Origin: Methanolinea sp.
Lineage (GTDB): Archaea; Halobacteriota; Methanomicrobia; Methanomicrobiales; Methanospirillaceae
NCBI GenBank assembly: GCA_030055515.1
Contig: JASFYI010000001.1
Coordinates: forward strand, 1 to 64,000
Length of the DNA: 64,000 nucleotides
Reading direction: 5' to 3'
Positions within the stretch are counted from its first letter, which is position 1. Every line of letters starts with the position of its first letter. The notes beneath the pieces were generated by a model. That model was not told where the DNA came from. It made no database searches and saw only the letters and a program-made list of their open reading frames with translations. A program made the translations under genes and the position numbers. Positions 50,371-58,173 of this stretch are shown in pieces.

Positions 50371-50380
50371 ATTTAAATAA
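50371..50380. promoter_or_regulatory. Palindromic TATA element shared by cbiP and nrdJ
   Basis: The sequence atttaaataa contains the perfect palindrome atttaaat (50371-50378). It is about 25 bases from the cbiP ATG (50350) and about 30 bases from the nrdJ ATG (50405). Both genes lack an SD site. One TATA-binding site could thus serve leaderless transcripts in both directions. Confidence 0.65.
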
Positions 50381-50404
50381 AGGGCAGTCCTGAGAGCTGT
50401 CCAG

Positions 50405-52057
50405 ATGGAGCTGTGCAGGCCCGCCGAGGTCCTCCTCGCGAGCAGGTACCTGCTGCCCGGGGAAACGCCGGAAGGGATGTTCTGGCGGGTCGCGAGGGCA
50501 GTCGGGACAGGGAAGGCCGATCTCTTCGCGCGCACGATGGCCGAGCTCCGGTTCCTCCCGAACTCGCCGACGCTCATGAACGCGGGGACACCCTGCGGCC
50601 AGCTCTCCGCGTGCTTCGTTCTGCCCATCGAGGACTCGATCGACCAGATATTCTCGGTGCTCAGGTACATGGCCCTCATCCACAAGAGCGGGGGCGGGAC
50701 GGGATTCTCGTTCTCGCGCGTGCGCCCGAGGGGGGACGTCGTCGCGGGGAGCGCGGGCGTCGCGAGCGGACCCCTCTCCTTCATCAGGGTTTTTGACGAG
50801 GCGACGAACGCCCTCCGGCAGGGGGGCAAGAGGAGGGGAGCAAACATGGGCGTCCTCTCGAGCCACCACCCCGACATCCTCGAGTTCATCCACGCGAAGG
50901 AGGAGGGGGGCCTGCAGAATTTCAACCTCTCCGTCGGGTTCGACGCGGCGTTCTTCGAGTGCCTCGGGCAGAAGCGCACCTACCCCCTCGTCAACCCGCG
51001 GACCGGGGAGGTGTGGGACGGGATAGACCCCGGCGACCTCCTTTCTGCCCTCTCGACAGCCGCGTGGAGGTGCGGGGACCCCGGCGTCCTCTTCCTCGAC
51101 ACCATCAACGAGAAGAACCCGGTCCCGGGCCTCGGGGAGATCGAGGCCACGAACCCGTGCGGGGAGCAACCCCTCCTCCCGTGGGAGAGCTGCAACCTCG
51201 GGAGCATCAACCTCTCGCGCTTCGTTCGGAAGGGGGATATCGACTGGGATTCCCTCCGGGAGACCGTATGGATCGCAGTCGAGTTCCTCGACGCGGTCAT
51301 CGACGTGAACCGGTTCCCCCTCCCCGCGATCCGCGAGTGCACCCTGCGGACCCGGAAGATCGGGCTCGGCGTCATGGGATTTGCAGACATGCTCATCCGG
51401 CTCGGGATCCCGTACCAGTCGCGGGAGGCGCTCTCGCTCGCGGAGAGACTGATGGCATTCATAGAGGAGGAATCGCACGCGGCATCCCGCAGCCTCGGCG
51501 AGGAGAAGGGTTCGTTCCCGGCGATCGACAAGAGCACCTACTCCGGGCCCATGCGGAATGCCACGGTGACCACCATCGCGCCGACGGGATCCCTCCACAT
51601 CATCGCGTGCACGAGCAGCGGGATCGAACCCCTCTTTGCCTGCGCGAGCGAGCGCGTGATAGACGGGAAGAGGTTTGCGATCGTCCACCCCGAGCTCAGG
51701 CGGCATTTCCTCGGGCTGCCGGACGGAAAAGACCTCCTGAAGGAAGCGGAGAAGAAGGGGTCGATACAGGACCTGCCCGTCCCCCGCGACTTAAAGGAGC
51801 TGTTCAGGGACGCGTGCGAGATCGAACCGCGGTTCCACGTGGAGATGCAGGCAGCCTTCCAGAGGCACGTCGATAATGCCGTCTCCAAGACGGTGAACCT
51901 CCCCGCGGACGCAACCCCGGGCGACATCGCCGGGATCTTCCTCTACGCGCGGGAACTCGGGTGCAAGGGAATCACCGTGTATAGGTACCGGAGCCGGAAA
52001 GACCAGGTACTCTCCCGCGGGTGCGACTCGTGCAGGGTGGATACCCTCGTCCCGTGA
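50405..52057 (+). CDS. nrdJ: Adenosylcobalamin-dependent ribonucleotide reductase (class II)
   Basis: A 550-residue class II reductase. The redox-active Cys is in [10 protein letters not shown], the thiyl-radical Cys and Asn/Glu in [10 protein letters not shown], the partner Cys in SCNLGSIN, and a C-terminal CDSC pair is present. It makes deoxyribonucleotides without oxygen, using adenosylcobalamin. There is no N-terminal ATP-cone domain, so allosteric activity control is probably absent. The gene diverges from cbiP, a B12-synthesis gene. The remaining gap to 52164 contains a promoter and no gene. Confidence 0.95.
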   Translation: MELCRPAEVLLASRYLLPGETPEGMFWRVARAVGTGKADLFARTMAELRFLPNSPTLMNAGTPCGQLSACFVLPIEDSIDQIFSVLRYMALIHKSGGGTGFSFSRVRPRGDVVAGSAGVASGPLSFIRVFDEATNALRQGGKRRGANMGVLSSHHPDILEFIHAKEEGGLQNFNLSVGFDAAFFECLGQKRTYPLVNPRTGEVWDGIDPGDLLSALSTAAWRCGDPGVLFLDTINEKNPVPGLGEIEATNPCGEQPLLPWESCNLGSINLSRFVRKGDIDWDSLRETVWIAVEFLDAVIDVNRFPLPAIRECTLRTRKIGLGVMGFADMLIRLGIPYQSREALSLAERLMAFIEEESHAASRSLGEEKGSFPAIDKSTYSGPMRNATVTTIAPTGSLHIIACTSSGIEPLFACASERVIDGKRFAIVHPELRRHFLGLPDGKDLLKEAEKKGSIQDLPVPRDLKELFRDACEIEPRFHVEMQAAFQRHVDNAVSKTVNLPADATPGDIAGIFLYARELGCKGITVYRYRSRKDQVLSRGCDSCRVDTLVP

Positions 52058-52133
52058 ACCCCCCGCGGGAACTGCCACGCCTCCCCCGATCGGTGCATTG
52101 CACGGTCCGGGGAGGCTTTTCCCCATGCCAACA

Positions 52134-52144
52134 AATATATTAAG
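52134..52144 (+). promoter_or_regulatory. TATA box for aIF1 gene
   Basis: The sequence aaatatattaa is centred about 26 bases before the ATG at 52165 and no SD site is present, which indicates a leaderless transcript. Confidence 0.7.
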
Positions 52145-52164
52145 AGAACTGATACGTATTTGTA

Positions 52165-52470
52165 ATGAATGGTGGGATATGTCCGACGTGCGGACTGCCT
52201 AAAGAACTCTGCATCTGTGAGGAAGTCGCAAAAGAACAGCAAAGAATCAGCGTGAAGGTCGACAGGAGACGCTACGGGAAGGAAGTCACCATCATCGAGG
52301 GACTCAATCCGACGGATATCGACCTTGAAGACCTCTCGAAGTACATGAAGGGGAGGCTCGCCTGTGGCGGGACCGTCAAGGGGACGTGCATCGAGCTGCA
52401 GGGGAACCACAAGGAAAGAGTGAAGGAACTCCTCATCAGCAAGGGATACAGCGTGGAAAATATCAGCTGA
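52165..52470 (+). CDS. Translation initiation factor 1 (SUI1 family)
   Basis: A 101-residue aIF1. The N-terminal knuckle has [13 protein letters not shown], a likely zinc site also common in archaeal aIF1, and the rest is the SUI1 fold ([34 protein letters not shown]). It binds the small ribosomal subunit and guards start-codon choice. It has its own promoter and is followed by oligo-T; the next gene is convergent. Confidence 0.95.
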   Translation: MNGGICPTCGLPKELCICEEVAKEQQRISVKVDRRRYGKEVTIIEGLNPTDIDLEDLSKYMKGRLACGGTVKGTCIELQGNHKERVKELLISKGYSVENIS

Positions 52471-52482
52471 AAGGGATACAGA

Positions 52483-52890
52483 CTATTTTTTCGGTTTTTT
52501 CTTCCGGGAGCGCACCATGGAGAGGAGGTCGACGAGGTAGCTCCCCTCCCCCCGCCCGATCCCCACGACGCGCTCGTCCGTCATCGCGAGCTTCTCGATG
52601 TTCAGCTCGTAGGTCCCCGGGGCCACGATGCGGATGCTCTCCAGCCTGTCGGCGCCGAGGAGCGGGGCCTCGGGCTGTGGTTCCCCCTCCTCCTCCCCCG
52701 CGGCGGCTGCCACGGGCGCGGCGTTCACGGGAGCCGGGACCGGGGCTGCACCCCCTTCTCCCTCCTCCGCCGTCCTCTCGACGCGGGGGATGAAGACGAA
52801 CTTCTTCCCCCCGCACTCCCTGCACCCCCTCAGGATCTCGCACTCGTTCGTCCTGTACTCTCTCCCGCACCGGGCGCACTTGTGTGGCAT
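52483..52890 (-). CDS. Zn-ribbon protein of the GTPase-DUF2073 operon
   Basis: A 135-residue protein. The N-terminus has a zinc ribbon (CARCGREY and CRECGGKKFVF), a low-complexity Ala/Pro/Glu linker follows, and a C-terminal region (LESIRIVAPGTYELNIEKL) ends in a Lys tail. The ATG at 52890 has gaggtga five bases upstream; the frame extends upstream but only into the neighbouring gene. It is the third gene of a minus-strand operon. Its role is unknown; such proteins recur with DUF2073 in euryarchaea. Confidence 0.78.
   Translation of the reverse strand: MPHKCARCGREYRTNECEILRGCRECGGKKFVFIPRVERTAEEGEGGAAPVPAPVNAAPVAAAAGEEEGEPQPEAPLLGADRLESIRIVAPGTYELNIEKLAMTDERVVGIGRGEGSYLVDLLSMVRSRKKKPKK
52486..52500 (+). 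terminator. Oligo-T terminator of aIF1, within the convergent gene's Lys-rich tail
   Basis: Two T6 runs (52486-52491 and 52495-52500) lie 16 bases after the aIF1 stop. On the minus strand the same bases encode the Lys-rich C-terminus of the Zn-ribbon protein (KKKPKK). The sequence therefore has a dual role. Confidence 0.55.
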
Positions 52891-52895
52891 CCCGT

Positions 52896-53261
52896 TCACC
52901 TCGTGGAGACCCACGCGGAGAGCACGTCCTTCTCCTTGCGTATCAGGCGGAGCTGGTTTGCCGGCCCTATGACGGTCAGCCGCGATTCGTGGGGTGTCAT
53001 CCCGAGGATTCTCTTGAGGAAGCCGGGGCTCTCCTCCCGCGAGGGGTACGTCTCTATCTCGATCCCGTTGAAACCGTCGGGGAAGATCTCCCGCATCGTC
53101 ATCTCGATCAGCGTGCTCTGCTCCTCCGGGGAGAGCCCCTTCTCGAGGATGATGATCGTCCCCTGCCGGACGTGGTCGAGGATGAGGTGGACCTTCTCCA
53201 TGGAGGTGAGCTTCTCCAGTTTCTCGGACGATATCAGGTCTATCCGGACACCCTGCGTCAT
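52896..53261 (-). CDS. DUF2073 family protein
   Basis: A 121-residue archaeal protein with the pattern MTQGVRIDLISSEKLEKLTSMEKVHLILD and GTIIILEKGLSPEEQS. It matches the DUF2073 family in content and in its place beside the Era-like GTPase. Function unknown. It is separated by nine bases from the GTPase gene and five bases from the Zn-ribbon gene, so all three are in one transcript. Confidence 0.82.
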   Translation of the reverse strand: MTQGVRIDLISSEKLEKLTSMEKVHLILDHVRQGTIIILEKGLSPEEQSTLIEMTMREIFPDGFNGIEIETYPSREESPGFLKRILGMTPHESRLTVIGPANQLRLIRKEKDVLSAWVSTR

Positions 53262-53270
53262 GCCCCCCTC

Positions 53271-53912
53271 CTACCCGAAGTACTGGACCATCTTCTCATA
53301 GAGATCCTCGATGTTCCTCCCCTCTGTGCAGGAGACCGGCACGACGGGGTGCTGGGGAAATGCACTCCTGATCCGCTGTGGCATCGCGTCCGGGAGGTCG
53401 ATCTTGTTCGCGACGATGATGACGGGGAGCTTCCTGCTCTCGATGATCCCTATCATCATGATGTTCACCTGCATGAACGGGTCCTCGGTCGAGTCCAGCA
53501 TGTAGATGACCCCGTCGATGTCCTCGCGGAGCCAGTGCATGGCCTCTGCGACGCCCTCGGTCGCCTCCCTCGCCCTCGCGATGGCCGTCTCCTTGTCCAT
53601 GCCGTACTCGAGGAAGTCCCGGTAATCGATCTTCGTGGTGACGCCCGGCGTGTCCACGATGTCGATCGTGATCACGCTCCCGTTCGACCCCGTGATGCTG
53701 ATGTCTGCCTTCCGGACGGCCCGCCTCGTCTCGTGCGGGATCTCGCTCACGAGCCCCACGTCTTCGCCCGTCCAGTCCTTCGCGATCCGGTTTGCAAGCG
53801 TCGTCTTGCCCGCGTTCGGCGGGCCGTAGATTCCTATCCTTGCCTTTTTCTTCCTGAAAAAAGCCGAGAGAAATTTGGATATTCGCTTCCTCGCCTGTAT
53901 CAGGATACTCAT
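53271..53912 (-). CDS. Era-like Ras-superfamily GTPase
   Basis: A 213-residue GTPase with the P-loop GPPNAGKTTLAN near residue 29-40, G3 DTPGV, G4 NKID and a C-terminal SCTEG (G5-like). It begins with a basic N-terminal helix. Role is unknown; archaeal Era-like proteins may act in ribosome or membrane processes. An SD site (gaggtgat) stands just before the ATG at 53912 on the minus strand. It heads a three-gene operon with DUF2073 and the Zn-ribbon protein. Confidence 0.88.
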   Translation of the reverse strand: MSILIQARKRISKFLSAFFRKKKARIGIYGPPNAGKTTLANRIAKDWTGEDVGLVSEIPHETRRAVRKADISITGSNGSVITIDIVDTPGVTTKIDYRDFLEYGMDKETAIARAREATEGVAEAMHWLREDIDGVIYMLDSTEDPFMQVNIMMIGIIESRKLPVIIVANKIDLPDAMPQRIRSAFPQHPVVPVSCTEGRNIEDLYEKMVQYFG

Positions 53913-54033
53913 GCATCACCTCGGGGTGGGCATACGGAATTGGCCGGTCGCAATCGCCGCGTGCCTGCTTACCTGATACTATTGGGGACCGTGGTTATTA
54001 GGTTTATTATCGTTTTTTTCCGGGGAAGGGAGA

Positions 54034-54045
54034 AAGGTATATAGA
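54034..54045 (+). promoter_or_regulatory. TATA box for the CBS-domain operon
   Basis: The sequence aaaggtatatag (54034-54045, tatata at 54038-54043) predicts transcription near 54066. The leader of about 44 bases ends in an ideal ggaggtga site (54099-54106) before the GTG start at 54110. The gap 53913-54033 otherwise shows only AT-rich minus-strand promoter sequence. Confidence 0.65.
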
Positions 54046-54109
54046 TTTCACTTGCCGTAATGGTAACTGCAACTTGCCCTACGGGAGTCAACACCATGGA
54101 GGTGACGTA

Positions 54110-54679
54110 GTGAACAGAACATCCGGCAACATCCACTTCAACACCCGGGTGCCGATACGCGAGGTCATGCGACGAAACCCGACGACTATCGGCTACGAGG
54201 GGACGGTTGCCCGTGCGGCAATGCTCATGTGCCGGGACGAAGTGGGCAGCTGCATCGTCCTTGGCCCTGACAACCTCCCGGTCGGCATCGTCACCGAGGA
54301 GGACATCAACTGCAAGGTCGTGGCCAAGGACCTCAAGCCCGGATCGGTCCTCGCCCGCGACGTCATGAGCACGCCCCTCATCACCATCAACGAAGACAAG
54401 TCCGTCGGGGACGCGGCACACATGATGATCAAGCACCGGGTACGTCGTCTCCCTGTTGTTGACGATGAGAACAGGGTCATCGGGATCGTCACAGTTCGCG
54501 ACATTCTCACGGTATCGACGGAGATCAACGAGTTGATGGCAGACCTCGTGGAGATCAACCGTCTTGAAGAGGTGGAAGTGGGGCTGTGCAGCAGGTGCGG
54601 CCAGATGTCAGACGACCTCCGGAAGATCGACAATAACCTCCTGTGCCCCACGTGCCGTGAGGAGGAACTGTTACAATGA
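54110..54679 (+). CDS. CBS-pair protein with C-terminal Zn ribbon
   Basis: A 189-residue protein: two CBS domains (VREVMRRNPTTI-type and ARDVMSTPLITI-type starts, residues about 10-140) and a C-terminal zinc ribbon (CSRCGQM ... CPTC, about 162-183). CBS pairs bind adenosyl nucleotides and sense energy state; the zinc ribbon might bind nucleic acid. The start GTG at 54110 has ggaggtga four bases upstream. It overlaps the next gene by four bases. First of five CBS genes. Confidence 0.85.
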   Translation: MNRTSGNIHFNTRVPIREVMRRNPTTIGYEGTVARAAMLMCRDEVGSCIVLGPDNLPVGIVTEEDINCKVVAKDLKPGSVLARDVMSTPLITINEDKSVGDAAHMMIKHRVRRLPVVDDENRVIGIVTVRDILTVSTEINELMADLVEINRLEEVEVGLCSRCGQMSDDLRKIDNNLLCPTCREEELLQ

Positions 54680-55434
54680 AGAGGGCCCGCGATTTCATGG
54701 TGGAAGTACCCCACTTCCCTTCCGACGAGAAGGTGACGAGGGTCCGGTCCGTATTGCGGGATAACTTCATCAGGGAAGCGTACGTCCACGACGAGAAGGG
54801 CCGGCTCCTCGGGTACGTGGACATCACTGCCGTCCTCCGGGTGCCTGCCACGAGGTCGGACGTGACGGTGGAGGGTTTCGTGAGGGAGGTGAGCCCTGCC
54901 CTTCCGGACGACCCTGTTGAGAGGCTGGTCGGGCGCATCAGGGCGAACGGGACGGACAGCGTCCCGATCGTCGACGAGCAGGGGAAGGTGCTCGGGGGCG
55001 TGCTCCTCTCCGATATATTCCCCGTCATCACGTCGCGCCACCCGCTCGCCGGGAAGGTGAAGGATTTCATGACGGGGGATGTGGTCACCTGCGAGACCGA
55101 GGACACGGTCACGAGGATATACAACCTCATCGTTGAGAGCGGGTACTCCGCGATCCCCGTCATGAAGCGCAAGCGCCTCGTGGGGATAATCTCCCGCAGC
55201 GACCTCCTCCGCGACGGCAGGTGGCGTCCCTCGCGCGAGGGTTCGGCAAAGACCAAGGTCGAGAGCGTGATGAAGACGCCCGTGATTACGGTCGCGCCCG
55301 ACGATGACCTGCAGTACGCCGCGGGCCTCCTCGTCAAGCACGACGTGAGCCGCCTCCCGGTCCTCGACGGCGAGTGCCTCGTCGGGATCCTCGACAGGCA
55401 CGATGTCCTGAAAGCCGTCCCGCGGGAAGGGTGA
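54676..55434 (+). CDS. Four-CBS-domain protein 1
   Basis: A 252-residue protein composed of four CBS repeats and nothing else (for example ARDFMVEVPHF, KDFMTGDVVTC and ESVMKTPVITV motifs). It would form two Bateman modules that bind adenosyl ligands. The ATGA overlap with the preceding gene shows coupling. No partner domain is attached, so the ligand and target are unknown. Confidence 0.88.
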   Translation: MKRARDFMVEVPHFPSDEKVTRVRSVLRDNFIREAYVHDEKGRLLGYVDITAVLRVPATRSDVTVEGFVREVSPALPDDPVERLVGRIRANGTDSVPIVDEQGKVLGGVLLSDIFPVITSRHPLAGKVKDFMTGDVVTCETEDTVTRIYNLIVESGYSAIPVMKRKRLVGIISRSDLLRDGRWRPSREGSAKTKVESVMKTPVITVAPDDDLQYAAGLLVKHDVSRLPVLDGECLVGILDRHDVLKAVPREG

Positions 55435-55484
55435 AGGATACCCGGTTTTTGGGGAACGGAAGAGTGAGAAGGGGTTTAGAGGGA

Positions 55485-56429
55485 ATGACACACCACGGCG
55501 AAAGATCCTACAAGCAGGGGGACAAACTCCTGAAGATGCCCGGGAAACTCGACAGGGGCCCGATCGAGTTCAAGTCACGGATCGCGGAACAGCAGGGGGA
55601 GATCATGGCAATCGCGACGAGGGACGTGGTCTCCGTCCCCCAGACGACGACCATCATCGGGGCGGTCAGCACGATGACGGAGTGCGGATTCCGCAGGCTC
55701 CCGGTCGTGGACGCGGGCTCAAAGAAGCTCCGGGGGATCGTGACCTCCGGCGACATCATCGATTTCCTCGGCGGCGGGAGCAAGTTCAACCTCGTCCAGG
55801 TCAAGCACAGGGGCAACCTGATCGCGGCGGTCAACGAGAGTATCCGCACCATCATGACGACGAACGTGACCACGCTCCCGCACACCGCGTCCCTCTCCGA
55901 TGCCATCGCGATCATCAAGGAGAAGATGACCGGTGGGATCCCGATCGTCGAGGACGAGTCCGTGCTCGCGGGGATCGTCACGGAGAGGGATGTCATGACC
56001 GTGCTCGCGAACGAGAAGGTCGCCGCGAGGGTGGAGGACATCATGAGCACGAACCTGCGCGTGACCGAGCCGGACAGCCCCATCGGGCAGGTCACCCGCG
56101 AGATGGTCCGGTACAAGTTCCGCAGGCTGCCGGTCGTCTCCGACGACGTCCTGTTCGGGATTGTCACCGCGACCGACATCATGAGGTACATCGGGAGCCG
56201 GAAGGTCTTTGACAGGATAGAGAGCGGGGACATCACCGAGGTGATGTCGCTGCCCGTGAGGACGCTCGTCTCGGGGAACCTCTACACCATATCCCCGGAC
56301 AAGAGCGCAAACGAGGCCGCCGCCGAGATGGTGCGGCGGGGTGTCGGCGCCCTGCCGGTCATCGAGGATGCCCGGCTCATCGGCCTCGTGACAGAGTATG
56401 ACCTCGTGAAGGCACTCTCAGGAGCGTGA
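55485..56429 (+). CDS. Four-CBS-domain protein 2 with N-terminal extension
   Basis: A 314-residue protein: a charged N-terminal extension of about 45 residues, then four CBS repeats (MAIATRDVVSVPQTTTIIGAV, RTIMTTNVTTLP, DIMSTNLRVTE, TEVMSLPVRTLV). ATG 55485 is chosen since gaagggg-type purine sequence precedes it; GTG at 55464 is also in frame. Fifty bases separate it from the previous gene. Role unknown, as for its neighbours. Confidence 0.85.
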   Translation: MTHHGERSYKQGDKLLKMPGKLDRGPIEFKSRIAEQQGEIMAIATRDVVSVPQTTTIIGAVSTMTECGFRRLPVVDAGSKKLRGIVTSGDIIDFLGGGSKFNLVQVKHRGNLIAAVNESIRTIMTTNVTTLPHTASLSDAIAIIKEKMTGGIPIVEDESVLAGIVTERDVMTVLANEKVAARVEDIMSTNLRVTEPDSPIGQVTREMVRYKFRRLPVVSDDVLFGIVTATDIMRYIGSRKVFDRIESGDITEVMSLPVRTLVSGNLYTISPDKSANEAAAEMVRRGVGALPVIEDARLIGLVTEYDLVKALSGA

Positions 56430-56435
56430 TGCGGC

Positions 56436-57275
56436 GTGCAGGCCAAGGACATCATGAGTTCGCCAGTCTACATCGTCGCCCCCGGCGAGAACGTTGCCCA
56501 TGCCCGGAAGATCATGCTCAAGCACAGGATATCCCGCCTGCCGGTCCTCGAGGCCGGGAAGCTCGAGGGGATCCTGACGAAGAAGGACATCGGGTACCGC
56601 CTGCGGCAGAGCGAACCGATATGGAGGAGGCGCCCCATCGACCACATCCCCGTGAGCATCCTCATGACGAGGAACCCCCTCACGATATCGCCCGACACGC
56701 CGACGAGAGACGCGGCGGGCATGATGATCGCGCACGATATCAGCGGTCTTCCCGTCATGGACGGGGGCGCGCTCGTCGGCATCGTGACCAAGTCCGACAT
56801 TCTCAAGTCCGAGACGGCGAAGAATCTCTCGCTGCGCGTCGAGGACGTGATGGAGGACGCGATCACGGTGAGCCGCTACCACTCGCTCGACCACGTGATC
56901 GACCTCATGAGGGAGAGGAACGACAAGGTGATCGTCGTGAACAACGACGGCACGCTGGCCGGCATCATCACCGAGAGCAACCTCGCGTTCTACCTCTACG
57001 AGGATGAGAAGAGGGAGATCCCGGTCAAGGACGTGGTCATGCTCCGGCGGGGCGAGTCCGCGGGGAGGAAGCAGTTCCGGTACGTCGTGGAGGCGGCCGC
57101 GGTCGCCGAGGACCTCATGTCGCGGCCGGTCATCACGATCACGGGCGACGCCCTCCTGACCGACGCGATAGAGACGATGCAGTCGCACCGCGTCAACAGC
57201 CTCGTTGTCGTCGACGGCAACGAGATCAGGGGTATATTGAAGAGAGACGACATCATACGGGAAGTGGCAAAATGA
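56436..57275 (+). CDS. Four-CBS-domain protein 3
   Basis: A 279-residue protein with four CBS repeats (KDIMSSPVYIVAPGENV, ILMTRNPLTISP, EDVMEDAITVSR, DLMSRPVITIT). The start is GTG at 56436, six bases after the preceding gene; the next gene overlaps by four bases. It is a plain CBS array without catalytic domain. Sequence similarity among the five neighbours suggests serial duplication. Confidence 0.88.
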   Translation: MQAKDIMSSPVYIVAPGENVAHARKIMLKHRISRLPVLEAGKLEGILTKKDIGYRLRQSEPIWRRRPIDHIPVSILMTRNPLTISPDTPTRDAAGMMIAHDISGLPVMDGGALVGIVTKSDILKSETAKNLSLRVEDVMEDAITVSRYHSLDHVIDLMRERNDKVIVVNNDGTLAGIITESNLAFYLYEDEKREIPVKDVVMLRRGESAGRKQFRYVVEAAAVAEDLMSRPVITITGDALLTDAIETMQSHRVNSLVVVDGNEIRGILKRDDIIREVAK

Positions 57276-58048
57276 CTGAAGAGATACTGGTAAAGGACAT
57301 CATGTCCAAACCCGTGACGATCGCGAAGTCCGCGCCCATCACGGAGGCCCTCGACAAGATGCTCGACGAGGGCGTCGATCCCCTCATCGTCCTGAACCAC
57401 GACTCGGTCGTCGGGACTGTCTCGCGCCAGAAGGTCGCCGAGAAACTCGGGACGAAGCGGAACTCGTCCATCTCGCCGACCTCGATCCACGTGGCGAGCA
57501 CCGTCGAGGAGGACTTCACGACGGTGTACCCGGACCAGGACCTCGACGTCGTCATCCCCCTCCTCCAGACGTACAAGCTCGTCGTGGTATACGACGAGGA
57601 GCACAGGCTCGTCGGGCAGGTCACGGCCGGCGACGTCCTGCGCGTCGTGCGCCCGCAGGGGAAGCTCGAGGACGTCCTTGAGCCCGCGTGCACGATCGAC
57701 GTGGACGAGAGGGTCGTCCACTGGCGCAGGAGGATGATCGACGAGGGCCTCCACAGGTGCGTCGTGACAGAGAACGGCCGCGTCGTGGGGATCGTGACGG
57801 AGACGGATGTCGCGGTCGCAATGCGGAAGTTCCGCGAGATCGTGGAGGACCGGTACCAGGACCACCGCATCCGCAACCTCCTCATCAAGGACATCATGTC
57901 GACGCCGGTCATCACGCTCCCGAAGACCGCGTCGATCGACGAGGCCGTCGACATCATGCTCTCGAAGGGAATCAGTTGTATCCCCGTCGTGGACGGGGAG
58001 AAAGTCATCGGGATGGTCACGCGGTCATCCCTCGTCAAGGCGCTCTGA
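57272..58048 (+). CDS. Four-CBS-domain protein 4
   Basis: A 258-residue protein with four CBS repeats, the first and last being clearest (KDIMSKPVTIAKSAP, KDIMSTPVITLPKTA). It ends the operon and is followed by a hairpin and T6 terminator. It overlaps the preceding gene by four bases. Predicted adenosyl-ligand sensor; target unknown. Confidence 0.87.
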   Translation: MTEEILVKDIMSKPVTIAKSAPITEALDKMLDEGVDPLIVLNHDSVVGTVSRQKVAEKLGTKRNSSISPTSIHVASTVEEDFTTVYPDQDLDVVIPLLQTYKLVVVYDEEHRLVGQVTAGDVLRVVRPQGKLEDVLEPACTIDVDERVVHWRRRMIDEGLHRCVVTENGRVVGIVTETDVAVAMRKFREIVEDRYQDHRIRNLLIKDIMSTPVITLPKTASIDEAVDIMLSKGISCIPVVDGEKVIGMVTRSSLVKAL

Positions 58049-58062
58049 GAGACCCCTCCGGA

Positions 58063-58096
58063 CTCCCCGCGCGGGGAGGGGGAGAACACCTTTTTT
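58063..58096 (+). terminator. Hairpin plus oligo-T terminator of the CBS operon
   Basis: A perfect 16-base palindrome ctccccgcgcggggag (58063-58078) is followed by a T6 run (58091-58096), 15 and 43 bases after the last CBS gene. This is a convincing terminator. Confidence 0.7.
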
Positions 58097-58173
58097 CCCC
58101 CGGCGCACGCCGCGCGGGGGGGGCAAGACCTTGCCGCACATTACTTAACGACCGCTCGCCTACCTATTGGGCA

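Noticed and set aside
50351-51706. Upstream extension of the cbiP frame by about 450 codons
   Set aside because: It lies opposite nrdJ and has the artefact composition; CbiP homology begins at about 50350 and a promoter lies there.
54110-58048. Repeat array or CRISPR-like element
   Set aside because: The repeats are at protein level (CBS domains of about 60 residues), with no short direct DNA repeats and spacers.
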